Shown here one piece after another: positions 15,801-22,501 of a stretch of 43,399 nt of DNA (position 1 is its first letter; the number at the start of each line of letters is the position of its first letter). This DNA is from Verrucomicrobiota bacterium (GTDB lineage: Bacteria > Verrucomicrobiota > Verrucomicrobiia > Limisphaerales > SIBE01): the NCBI GenBank assembly GCA_016209525.1, contig JACQWK010000576.1, forward strand, positions 1 to 43,399, read 5' to 3'. The notes beneath the pieces were generated by a model that did no database searches, had not been told where the DNA came from, and saw only the letters and a program-made list of their open reading frames with translations. Made by a program: the position numbers and the translations under genes.

Positions 15801-18800
15801 TTGACCAGGCGGAGGATCGAGATCTCCCTGCCCATGAACCACCCCTCTCCCGTCCTACGGACACCCTCTCCCCTCCGAGGGGAGAGGGCCAGGGTGAGGG
15901 GGAGAAGAACGGTAGCCGTGCGAGTCGCGGGGACCATGCCAAAAGCGCGGAACGCACCGCGGCACCCGAGCACTTCGACTCGAAAAATGGCCATCCACTC
16001 CTGCGTCGGATACTCGTTTCTGCCAACGGCAGCGTGGTGTACTCGGTCGAATTGCATCCGGATCGCGACTGGATGTTGAACGAACATCGACTCCGAACCG
16101 GCCAAGCGATCCTGCCCGGAACCGCCTACCTCGAATTGGTCCGAGCGGCGATGGCGGATTTCACCGGCACGCAACGGCTGGAACTTCGGAACGTATGCTT
16201 CCCGGCCCCGTTTGTTGCCAGTCCGGACGAAGGACGCGAGCTCAGGGTAGAAATTGCACGACACGCGGACGAAGCGACCTTCCGGGTCCGCAGCCATCCT
16301 TGCTGTGAAGGAGGCCATGGAGTTGACGGACAATTGCACGCCCAAGGCGACATTCGACCGCTCGCCCCCGACGCTTCCATTCCCGTGCATCTCGCGACGA
16401 TGGTTCGGAACTGTCCGCAGGTCCATCAAACTCCGCTGAGGGCATTGGTCGAACGGCATTTCAATCTGGGAGCACGTTGGGACAATGTCCGGGAAGTCCG
16501 CACAACCCAGGACGAGATCTGGGTCTCGTTGGAGCTGTCCGGCGATTTTGCGGAGGATCTTCGCCACTACGCGCTCCACCCGGCTCTGTTAGATGCCGCG
16601 ACTGGGCACGGCCAGCTTCTGATTCCCGAATTTGCGCAGCATCAGGCGCTCTACGTCCCGTTTGCCTACCAGACGTTGCGCGTTCACTCCGCGTTGTCCG
16701 CGAAATGCTACAGCCACATCCGCCGCACGCGGAAGGCAGGTCGAAATGGAGAGCTGGCAACGTTCGACGTCACGCTCTTTGATGAGGAGGGCCGGAGACT
16801 GGTCGATATCGAAGGTTTCGCGATGAGAAAGGTTGCGGCCACGACAGCGCTCCTGGCGAACCGTTCGCCGCGCAATGCCTCGCCGCCCCCAAATAGCTCA
16901 GAATCCCGCTTCGGCAATGAGAGCGTGTTTGAAACACGCACTGAGTTCATCCGATCGTGGCTCAAGGAGGGCATGAGCACCGCGGAAGGATTGGAAGCAT
17001 TTCATCGGATTCTCAGCGCGCAGGCAGGGCCTCAAATCGTGGTCATCCCGCATGATCTGAATCGGATCGTCGCGGAGGCAAAGGCATGCAAGGAAACCGC
17101 TGCGCCGGCCACGGCGAACCCCATCTCAAGTTCTGCCACCCCGCAGTTTGCCCGGCCGAATCTGTCAGCTCTGTACGAAGCGCCGCGGGATGCGGTGGAA
17201 CAACGTGTGGCGGAAATCTGGCGGAATCTCCTCGGCCTGGAACAAGTCGGCATTCAGGATGACTTCTTCGAAATGGGCGGTCATTCTTTGCTGGCCGCCC
17301 AAATGAATTTTCGGATCGGCGATACGTTCGCCGTGGAACTGCCGCTCAGCGCCTTATTCGAAGCGCCCACGATCGCCCAACTCGCGGAGAGGATCCGACA
17401 ACTCAAGGGCGAGTCGGCGCCGGCGCGTCCGTTGCCCGTGATCAAACCGGCCCCGGAGGACCGCTCGCTTCCGTTTCCGCTCACGGACATTCAGGAGGCT
17501 TACTGGGCGGGACGGGGCGACACGCACCAACTGGGCAACGTATCCTGCCACAGCTACTCCGAAGTGGAGATGACAGATGCCAATCCAGCGCGGCTGGAGC
17601 ATGCCCTCCAACGATTGATTGAGCGCCATGACATGCTCCGGAGCATCGTCCTGCAGGATGGTCAGCAACATATCTTGAATGAGGTTCCGCCCTACCGCCT
17701 CGAAGTGCTCGACGTTCGAGGGCTGGACACTCAGCAAACCAGCGAGCAGTTGGCCGCCATCCGAAATCGAATGTCGCACCAAGTGCATCCGAGCGACCGC
17801 TGGCCGGTGTTTGAATTTCGACTTTCAAGGTTGGATGACCGCGTCAGCCGGCTTCACATCAGTATCGACCTGCTGATTGCGGACGCCTGGAGCTTCGAGA
17901 TTCTCTTTCGAGAGCTGGCGCAGTTGTACCAGCAGCCGCAGTCGGAGTTGGCGCCGTTGGAATTGTCCTTCCGCGATTACGTCCTAGCGGCCCGCGGCAT
18001 CGAATCGACCGAAGCCTTTCGCCGATCGCGCGACTACTGGCTGGAGCGCTTGCCGCAGTTGCCGCCGGCGCCCGAATTGCCTCAGAAGCAGAATCCTGCC
18101 GCGGTGGCGCGTCCCAGATTCGTGCGTCGGGAACGGCGCCTGGATGCGGCGTTGTGGCGGCGACTCAAGACGCGGGCAGGAAAAGCGGACCTGACAGCAT
18201 CGGGAATCTTGCTCGCCGCCTATTCCGAACTGCTGGCGGTGTGGAGCAAAAGTCCAAGATTCACCATCAACCTGACCCTCTTCAACCGCCTTCCTTTGCA
18301 TCCTCAAGTCAATCGGTTGATCGGCGATTTCACGTCCGTGACCCTGCTTGAAGTCAACCGCGGCCCCGCCGAGACCTTTGAACAGCATGCCCGGCGCTTG
18401 CAACAACAACTCTGGCGCGACATGGACCACCGCGACTTCAGCGGAATTCAAGTGCTCCGTGAGTGGGCCCGAAACCAGAAGCGGAGCGCGAGCCTGCCCA
18501 TCGTTTTCACGAGCCTCCTCAACATGAACGATGCGGATGACCAGGTGCGCTGGACGAATCGGCTTGGCAAAACGATCTACAGCATCAGCCAGACCCCGCA
18601 GGTGTACTTGGACTTCCAGGTTTATGAGGATGGAGGGGAACTGGTGATCAATTGGGACGCCGTGGAGGAGCTTTTTCCGGACGGGCTGTTGGACGAGATG
18701 CTGCCGGCCTACGAAAATCTGCTGCGAGGGTTGGCTAAGACGAGTGTGCCTGCAAGTAACGGGCTGGTTGATCGATGCGGCGTTCTCCCTCACCCCGGCC

Positions 18801-21800
18801 CTCTCCCGCTGGGAGAGGGAGGAATTGACACTGAGTGTGGTCAAACCGGTCGCGCTCGGCTATTCGACCGGCTGCGAACGATTCCCCCTCTCCCAGCGGG
18901 AGAGGGCCGGGGTGAGGGAGAAGGAACTGCCGTCTCCACGGCCGCATCCCCATCCGCCGAGCCCGCCTCGGATTACTGGCAGTCCGATGGGTCCGAAATC
19001 GCGCGGTCTTTGGTGCCGAGGCGGCAATTGGAGCAGCGCGCCGCTGTGAATGCCACTCAGGGTCCGGTGCCTGACGGTTTGTTGCACTCCGGATTTGTCG
19101 CTCAAGCGCTTCGTCAACCTTCGCACGCCGCGGTCGTCACCCCGCATGGCAGAATCAGCTACGACGAACTTCATCGGCGCGCTCAAGCGATCAGCGAGCA
19201 GTTGCGCGCTTTGGGCGCTGAGCCCAATTCGTTGGTGGCGGTCGTCATGGAGAAAGGCTGGGAGCAAGTCGCCGCAGTTTTGGGAACTTTGTATTCGGGC
19301 GCCGCCTATTTGCCCATCGAAGCCGAGCTTCCCGAAGAACGGATCCGCTACCTGCTGGAACATGGGCAGTGCCGGATCGCGCTCACGCAGTCGTGGGTGG
19401 ACAAAAGGCTCCATTGGCCATCCAACCTGCATCGGCTGGCTGTCGATGCTATCCAGCCTGATGCGGCGGCGGAACCGCAGGTTTGTAGCCGCCGAGGTGA
19501 CGAGGCGGACACCAGCAAATCAGAAATTCGAAAGCCGAAAGCCGAAATGGAAGACCGCCTCCTCACGTCGGCGGCTACGTCGAGGTTCATGGAGAGCGAA
19601 GCAAAACCGGACGATCTGGCCTACGTCATTTACACCTCGGGTTCCACGGGCGTTCCGAAAGGCGTCATGATCAGCCATCGCGGCGCGCTCAACACCATTC
19701 TAGACCTCCACCAGCGTTTTAGCCTTTCTTCGTCCGATCGTGTGCTGGCGCTGTCCGCGTTGGGTTTCGATCTCTCCGTTTTTGATGTGTTTGGGACGCT
19801 GGCGGCCGGCGGAACCATCGTGCTGCCGGATGCCGCTCTGTCGCGCGATCCGGCCCACTGGGCCAGCCTCCTCGTCAAGGAGAAGGTGACGGTCTGGAAT
19901 TCAGTTCCAGCCCTCATGGGACTTCTCCTGGAACAGGCCGAAGGTTTTCCGGAAGCGGTCGGCGATTCGCTGCGCTTGATCCTGCTGAGCGGCGACTGGA
20001 TTCCGATCATGATGCCTGGACAAATCGGCGAACTCGTTCCAGGAGCGACGATCCTCAGCTTGGGGGGAGCGACCGAAGCGTCGATCTGGTCGATTCTGTT
20101 CCCAATCGAGCAGGTTGATCCGGCTTGGAAGAGCATTCCGTATGGAAAACCGATGCGGAACCAAACCTTCCATGTGCTCAACGAGGCGCTGGAGCCCTGC
20201 CCAGTCTGGGTGACGGGCGAGCTTTACATCGGGGGAATCGGCTTGGCCAGAGGTTATTGGAGGGACGAAGAAAAAACCCGTGAACGGTTCATTGTGCATC
20301 CGCGAACAGGCGAGCGATTGTATCGGACCGGCGATCTGGGCCGCTATTGGCCGGATGGCAACATCGAGTTCCTCGGCCGCGAAGACTTCCAGACCAAGAT
20401 TCACGGCAACCGTGTGGAGCTCGCCGAGATCGAAGCCGAGCTGGTCAAACATTCTTCCGTCGCCGCGGCGGCCGTCGTCGCACACGGAGATTTGCGAGGT
20501 CCAAAACGACTGGTCGCTTATGTGGTTCCAAAGCAACCCGGTGACACGGCAGCAAGCTGGGAAGAGGATTCAAGACCCGACTCCCTCGAATGCAGCGACG
20601 AAGATATGGTGGTTCAGCCGGTGGGCATCGAGACCTTGGACCGTAGCCGCCGACGTGTGGAGGCGGATGACACGTTCGGATCCGGAGTTTCGGATTTCGG
20701 ATTGGCAGAAGTCCACCTCGTTACCTCGGCGGCTACGAATCCACGGTTGATGAGCCGCTTGTCCGAAGTCGGTGCGAAATATTTTCGAGAGTTGCCTGAC
20801 TCACTGGATTTCGTGGCCGCCAATCTGGAGCGGCTTGAACGGTTAAGCTCAGCTTACATGGTTCGGGCGCTTCGCGAACTGGGCGCCATGGACGGTCCGG
20901 GCTTGAGCCCTTCTGTGGACACGCTCCTGGAGCGGTTCCAAATCCACCCTCGCAACCGCAAACTGGTGCGTCAGTGGCTGAACGTGCTGGAGAACGACGG
21001 ACTGATCGAGCGCAATGGTGCGCTCTTCCACAAATGGACCTTCCTCCCCGAATCCGCCGAAACCGCAAGGCTTCTTCAGGAGGCGCGGCGCCACCAGACG
21101 GACTGGGACGAGCCGTTGCTGGATTACCTGGAGCGAAGCGGTGAAAACTTGGTTAGGTTGCTGACCGGCCGCGTCGATCCGCTGCAGTTGCTGTTCCCAG
21201 ACGGGTCCTGGGAGGCTGCGGAAGCGTTTTACGAGCATAACTCGCTGGCCAATTGCTTCAACCATCTCCTGCGAGAATTGGTGGAGGAGGCGGTGCGAGT
21301 TTGGCCGCAAGATCAGCCGCTGCGAATACTGGAAATCGGCGCGGGGACGGGCAGCACGACCGCGGCTCTGCTTCCGATTCTGTCGCCGGAGCGCGCCAGC
21401 TATTGTTCCACGGACCTCTCAGTCTTCTTCCTCAGTGGCGCCCAGAAGAAATTTGCCTCTTATCCGTTCGTTGATTATCGACCTCTGAACATTGAGGAGA
21501 ATCCGGCGGCACAAGGATTTAAGGAACACGATTATGACATTGTCGTAGCCGCCAATGTCCTGCACGGTACGCGGCGACTTGCCGAAGCGTTGGCGCACGT
21601 CCGCTCGCTGCTGGCCCCTGGCGGCTTGCTCCTGCTGTTTGAGGCCACTCGCAATCTGCGCTTCCATCTGGCCACGGTCGGATTTATCGAAGGATTCAGC
21701 CGGTTTGATGACCATCGAAAAGGGAGAAACGGCCCGCTCCTTCCGGCCGGTGAGTGGGTAGAATTTCTCGCGGCGGCAGGGTTCCAATCTGCGAGTGCCT

Positions 21801-22501
21801 TCCCCGAGCCCGGCTTGCCTGCGAACGTGCTCGGACATCACATTCTCGTCGCCAGCACGCCGACCTGCGTGGTCGAGCGTTGCGTTCCCCCTCACCCCGG
21901 CCCTCTCCCCAGGGGAGAAAGTGAAACGTCCTCTGTCCCGCCAACCGCCGCGCGCGCCCGACTCGACCAAGCGCAGGAAGAATCCCTCCCTCGCCCAGCG
22001 GGAGAGGGGCGGGGTGAGGGAGAACGCATCGCCGTCCCGCGAGGCATATCTCCCACCTTCGGTGACATTGGCCCCGCCGCCAAACTCACTGCCATCGACG
22101 AATGCGAGTTGCGCGCGTCGTTGAGGTCCAAGCTCCCGGAGTACATGGTTCCGTCCGCCTTCATCCAAATGGCTGCTCTCCCCCTGAGCGCCAACGGCAA
22201 AGTGGATCGCCGCCAATTGCCTGCTCCTGAAGCTGTGTTGCGGCTGGACGACACCAAATTTGTCGAAGCTCGAGACGCAGTCGAGAAGACTCTGGCCAAA
22301 GTCTGGGCCGAGGTGCTCAACCTCGAACGCGTGGGCATTCATGACAACTTCTTTGACTTGGGCGGCGACTCGATTTTGAACATCCAAATCGTCTCCAAAG
22401 CCATCCGGGCCGGCCTGCGTCTGGAGCCGCGGCAGCTCTTCCAATTTCAGACCATTGCCGAACTGGCGCGAGCCGCCCGGCCTCATCTCTCCGCCGAGTG
22501 A
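9887..22501 (+). CDS. Hybrid PKS-NRPS, KS-AT-ER-KR-DH-ACP-Cy-A(MT)-PCP
   Basis: This 4204-residue megasynthase contains one polyketide module and one heterocyclising peptide module. It starts inside the ATGA overlap with NRPS 1 and ends overlapping the GTG of NRPS 3, so the three are translationally coupled. The KS has Cys178, His314 and His354; the AT has Ser672 in GHSIGE and HAFH at 776-779, typical of malonyl-CoA. Then follow ER, KR, DH and ACP (Ser2467), in the order ER-KR-DH rather than the usual DH-ER-KR. The second half is a cyclisation domain (DLLIAD at 2661-2666), a Cys-type A domain holding a methyltransferase, and a PCP with Ser4162 in GGDSI. No docking domain precedes the KS. Repeat-derived insertions occur between nearly all domains. 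Confidence 0.96.
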   Translation: MKSSTDIAVIGMACRFPGAADLESYWTNLRRGLESIRFFTTEELKAAGENPERLAQAAYVPAAGVLSDIDRFDAAFFGMSPRDAAIMDPQHRLFLECAWHALEHAGYDPHRYPGAVGVYAGSGMNSYMMHHLTRHPDLMASVGEWLIRHTGNDKDFLATRASYEFDLKGPSLNIQTACSSSLVAIHLACQGILGGECDMALAGGVNVILPHHRGYVHAPGEILSADGHCRAFDAEATGTVFGSGVGIVVLKPLPEAVADRDTIYAVIKGSAINNDGSRKAGYMAPSVDRQADVISEALEVAGVNPESVTYVEAHGTGTVVGDPIEIAALTQAFRRWTPSKQFCAIGSVKTNIGHLGEAAGVAGFIKSVQALHRGELPPSLHFNESNPQIDFADTPFFVNTSLREWKTETGPRRAGLTALGVGGTNAHVILEEAPAAAPSGPSRSRHLLVLSARSQTALETAAQNLAEHLKAHPDLNLADVAYTLAVGRKAFEHRWMLVVSFPADFLASEQVEKRFDNVGQASSLPVDESSLSRGSGSKRPPEASGREPAPNSPACFEERLTGPITGVADEKKPSVVFMFPGQGSQFINMGRALYLEERVFREEVDRAARLLEPRLHCDLREILYPATGSERDARKKLDQTAVTQPALFVVEYALARMWMNWGIQPRALIGHSIGEYVAACLAGVLSFTDALALVAARGRLMQQLPPGAMLAVPLPELAVRDLLATLAANSAGTHLCLAAVNARASCVVAGPADEIAVLEDSLSASKVACRRLKTSHAFHSSMTEPILRDYADEVAKVSLHAPELPVISNLTGDWLTAVEAVDPAYWVQHTRQTVRFLDGLQILVRGEKRVFLEVGPGRTLSSFVRQAGQSGFGALTLQSLGQSAEGRPRTAARRDGIQTRRGETPLEPWHGFAQRSQGSTGVSPHTAPDDDLGQALTALGHLWIKGAPVDWQIFYGGEQRRRVPLPAYPFERQRYWIDPPKAGSETSHARRLEGKKPDIADWFYLPSWRKSLPPTSENRSSLEAAADVSAVGTARCAVCAASSGATKESSDAASTGPVPPAVTRAGTSQRDVPTTLDTHEATTQGRFSPSSWCVFVDEFGFGARLAARLARPREPATERAVQLELSRPGDISNLVIRPLERREPGADEVEIQVHAAGLNFKDVLITLGLPHESGARNGTPTLGIECAGTITRVGQNVTGLRVGDGVVAAGTGSFQSFVTRPASLVLPKPPALSFEEAATIPGAFVTAYYALCHVAGLGEGERVLIHAASGGVGLAAIQIARQLGAEIYATVGSPEKTSFLRRLGLEHIFNSRSLDFADEIMRQTSGHGVDVVLNSLTGESISRSLGILRLGGRFLELGKREILAESGGALTPLNDGRLYAAIDLDEVCRTRPAFYRLLLQKVLRQMEEGALQPLPARVFAIAEAPEAFRLMAQAKHIGKVVLCFQPKHDTVVTVSSGAQFRRISSTRFEINPAQPEDYHSLVRDLFSAGRAPDRVVHLWTLTKPGHPTLLTENSSSCRRRGDEALAQESQISNPKPQIPERRLTSAAAIEQTASQAALDGLDRALDRGLFSLIYFSQAWGKEAHDYPLEIDAVSNHLCGVAGEMILDPAKATLFGASNVIPREFPGVTCRCIDVQLENLLDNTGQASSLPPDRLSARRSPTWFDPDRRETPLDQLVNELRCGATEARVAYRGRDRWVRTFEPVKINHRPDPKDHLRPGGVYLITGGLGGIGLALAEDLAKAVSARLILTGRSQFPAANEWEGWLASHSEDDPVSRKIRKLRALQETGAEVLAATADVGDPIQMEPLIAQALARFGAIHGVIHAAGVNDDRIIQLKSKAAVEAVLRPKLRGTLVLEALVPKENLDFFILFSSVSSLVGLAGQADYSAANAFLDAYAQQRNSAGGVWTASINWGPWSEVGMAFEAAHGRVLSAPHPKPESEIRFLAPLPVPLLPLQGSEGEPSVVAGITGRERFDQAEDRDLPAHEPPLSRPTDTLSPPRGEGQGEGEKNGSRASRGDHAKSAERTAAPEHFDSKNGHPLLRRILVSANGSVVYSVELHPDRDWMLNEHRLRTGQAILPGTAYLELVRAAMADFTGTQRLELRNVCFPAPFVASPDEGRELRVEIARHADEATFRVRSHPCCEGGHGVDGQLHAQGDIRPLAPDASIPVHLATMVRNCPQVHQTPLRALVERHFNLGARWDNVREVRTTQDEIWVSLELSGDFAEDLRHYALHPALLDAATGHGQLLIPEFAQHQALYVPFAYQTLRVHSALSAKCYSHIRRTRKAGRNGELATFDVTLFDEEGRRLVDIEGFAMRKVAATTALLANRSPRNASPPPNSSESRFGNESVFETRTEFIRSWLKEGMSTAEGLEAFHRILSAQAGPQIVVIPHDLNRIVAEAKACKETAAPATANPISSSATPQFARPNLSALYEAPRDAVEQRVAEIWRNLLGLEQVGIQDDFFEMGGHSLLAAQMNFRIGDTFAVELPLSALFEAPTIAQLAERIRQLKGESAPARPLPVIKPAPEDRSLPFPLTDIQEAYWAGRGDTHQLGNVSCHSYSEVEMTDANPARLEHALQRLIERHDMLRSIVLQDGQQHILNEVPPYRLEVLDVRGLDTQQTSEQLAAIRNRMSHQVHPSDRWPVFEFRLSRLDDRVSRLHISIDLLIADAWSFEILFRELAQLYQQPQSELAPLELSFRDYVLAARGIESTEAFRRSRDYWLERLPQLPPAPELPQKQNPAAVARPRFVRRERRLDAALWRRLKTRAGKADLTASGILLAAYSELLAVWSKSPRFTINLTLFNRLPLHPQVNRLIGDFTSVTLLEVNRGPAETFEQHARRLQQQLWRDMDHRDFSGIQVLREWARNQKRSASLPIVFTSLLNMNDADDQVRWTNRLGKTIYSISQTPQVYLDFQVYEDGGELVINWDAVEELFPDGLLDEMLPAYENLLRGLAKTSVPASNGLVDRCGVLPHPGPLPLGEGGIDTECGQTGRARLFDRLRTIPPLPAGEGRGEGEGTAVSTAASPSAEPASDYWQSDGSEIARSLVPRRQLEQRAAVNATQGPVPDGLLHSGFVAQALRQPSHAAVVTPHGRISYDELHRRAQAISEQLRALGAEPNSLVAVVMEKGWEQVAAVLGTLYSGAAYLPIEAELPEERIRYLLEHGQCRIALTQSWVDKRLHWPSNLHRLAVDAIQPDAAAEPQVCSRRGDEADTSKSEIRKPKAEMEDRLLTSAATSRFMESEAKPDDLAYVIYTSGSTGVPKGVMISHRGALNTILDLHQRFSLSSSDRVLALSALGFDLSVFDVFGTLAAGGTIVLPDAALSRDPAHWASLLVKEKVTVWNSVPALMGLLLEQAEGFPEAVGDSLRLILLSGDWIPIMMPGQIGELVPGATILSLGGATEASIWSILFPIEQVDPAWKSIPYGKPMRNQTFHVLNEALEPCPVWVTGELYIGGIGLARGYWRDEEKTRERFIVHPRTGERLYRTGDLGRYWPDGNIEFLGREDFQTKIHGNRVELAEIEAELVKHSSVAAAAVVAHGDLRGPKRLVAYVVPKQPGDTAASWEEDSRPDSLECSDEDMVVQPVGIETLDRSRRRVEADDTFGSGVSDFGLAEVHLVTSAATNPRLMSRLSEVGAKYFRELPDSLDFVAANLERLERLSSAYMVRALRELGAMDGPGLSPSVDTLLERFQIHPRNRKLVRQWLNVLENDGLIERNGALFHKWTFLPESAETARLLQEARRHQTDWDEPLLDYLERSGENLVRLLTGRVDPLQLLFPDGSWEAAEAFYEHNSLANCFNHLLRELVEEAVRVWPQDQPLRILEIGAGTGSTTAALLPILSPERASYCSTDLSVFFLSGAQKKFASYPFVDYRPLNIEENPAAQGFKEHDYDIVVAANVLHGTRRLAEALAHVRSLLAPGGLLLLFEATRNLRFHLATVGFIEGFSRFDDHRKGRNGPLLPAGEWVEFLAAAGFQSASAFPEPGLPANVLGHHILVASTPTCVVERCVPPHPGPLPRGESETSSVPPTAARARLDQAQEESLPRPAGEGRGEGERIAVPRGISPTFGDIGPAAKLTAIDECELRASLRSKLPEYMVPSAFIQMAALPLSANGKVDRRQLPAPEAVLRLDDTKFVEARDAVEKTLAKVWAEVLNLERVGIHDNFFDLGGDSILNIQIVSKAIRAGLRLEPRQLFQFQTIAELARAARPHLSAE
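11439..11536. repeat. R6 repeat in the KS-AT linker
   Basis: Perfect 11-bp inverted ends, TGGGGCAGGCT at 11439-11449 and AGCCTGCCCCA at 11526-11536, with a second nested hairpin. In frame. Partial relatives are at about 14816-14870 (GGGCAGGCTTCCAGCC) and about 23180-23205. Confidence 0.85.
12555..12662. repeat. R5 repeat in the post-AT linker
   Basis: Inverted arms GGGGCGAGACTC and GAGTCTCGCCCC surround a GAGCCCTGG ... TCAGGGCTC stem. The intergenic copy at 37728-37835 shares the same plan. In frame in gene 2. Confidence 0.85.
12976..13108. repeat. R7 repeat before the ER domain
   Basis: Inverted ends GGTAGGGAC at 12976-12984 and GTCCCTACC at 13100-13108, with internal hairpins GGCGCGCTGCGCC and CCCGCTGTAACGCGGG. 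In frame between the AT tail and ER. Confidence 0.83.
13246..15650 (+). other. Enoylreductase then ketoreductase domains
   Basis: The ER (about residues 1120-1445) has AGLNFKDVLITLGL and the NADPH motif HAASGGVGLAAIQIA. The KR has YLITGGLGGIGLALAEDLA near 1722, the catalytic Ser in LFSSVSS and Tyr1884 in ADYSAANAFLDAYA. At the position of the LDD stereo motif it reads NDD, keeping the Asp expected of B-type reductases. Both look catalytically intact. Confidence 0.92.
14436..14529. repeat. R2 repeat between ER and KR
   Basis: R2 element with arms around GCCGCCGAGGTGACGAGG and TTACGTCGGCGGC, translated as CRRRGDEA ... ERRLTSAAA. Confidence 0.87.
15719..15904. repeat. R1-family repeats between KR and DH
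   Basis: A diverged R1-like half (about 15719-15765) followed by a second element (about 15840-15904) ending GAGAGGGCCAGGGTGAGGG, translated to LSPPRGEGQGEGE. This is the junction of the unusual KR-DH order. Confidence 0.83.
15985..16840 (+). other. Dehydratase domain placed after the ketoreductase
   Basis: The domain begins at HPLLRRILVS (residue 2036). The catalytic His is 2067 in LNEHRLRTGQAILPG, a HxxxxGxxxxPG form of the motif, and the second-half Asp is 2236 in HPALLDAATGHGQ. DH normally precedes ER and KR; here it follows them and is separated from KR by about 190 bases of repeat (15719-15904). Confidence 0.87.
17170..17415 (+). other. Acyl carrier domain between PKS and NRPS halves
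   Basis: A carrier domain with FFEMGGHSLLAAQ, attachment Ser2467. It would hold the fully reduced polyketide intermediate for the cyclisation domain directly downstream. Confidence 0.9.
17461..18745 (+). other. Heterocyclisation (Cy) domain
   Basis: A condensation-superfamily domain in which HHxxxDG is replaced by DLLIAD (residues 2661-2666), the DxxxxD signature of cyclisation domains. Other family marks are LTDIQEAYWAGR, PIVFTSLLNM, QTPQVYLDFQVYEDGG and WDAVEELFPDGLLDEM. Such domains condense and cyclodehydrate Cys, Ser or Thr to thiazoline or oxazoline rings. An R1 repeat (18784-18922) separates it from the A domain. Confidence 0.93.
18784..18922. repeat. R1 repeat between Cy and A domains
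   Basis: A full R1 element, translated as PHPGPLPLGEGG ... PPLPAGEGRGEGE. Its arms are nearly identical to the intergenic copy at 34024-34163. Confidence 0.92.
19485..19580. repeat. R2 repeat upstream of A3 in gene 2
   Basis: Arms TAGCCGCCGAGGTGACGAGG and CGCCTCCTCACGTCGGCGGC; translated SRRGDEADTSKSEI ... EDRLLTSAAT. It sits in the loop before LAYVIYTSGSTG. Confidence 0.9.
20643..20738. repeat. R2 repeat before the methyltransferase of gene 2
   Basis: A diverged R2 copy translated SRRRVEADD ... VHLVTSAAT. It marks the A8-methyltransferase junction. Confidence 0.85.
21885..22024. repeat. R1 repeat after the methyltransferase of gene 2
   Basis: A full R1 element translated PHPGPLPRGES ... 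LPRPAGEGRGEGE, joining the methyltransferase to A10. Confidence 0.9.

Larger units (their letters stand above)
19080..22490 (+). other. Cysteine-type A domain with embedded methyltransferase, and PCP
   Basis: Motifs are A3 YTSGSTGVPKGV (near 3249), A4 LGFDLSVFDVFG (Asp3295), A5-like LSLGGATEASIWS, A7 YRTGDLGRYWPDG and A10 NGKVDRRQL. Pocket residues read D-L-F-N-L-S-L-I-W-K, one change from the cysteine code DLYNLSLIWK. Between A8 and A10 lies a methyltransferase (about 3619-3992) with intact LEIGAGTGSTTAALLP and VVAANVLHGTRRL, of the C-methyltransferase type. Similar inserts sit in the Cys A domains of HMWP2 and PchE; here the SAM motif is intact, so alpha-methylation of Cys is inferred. The PCP has LGGDSIL. 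Confidence 0.88.

Noticed and set aside
14801..16579. A 592-codon open frame antisense to the PKS gene, and similar long antisense frames at 9833-11029, 1965-2708 and 35381-36811
   Set aside because: They shadow well-supported genes in high-GC DNA and contain no recognisable domain.
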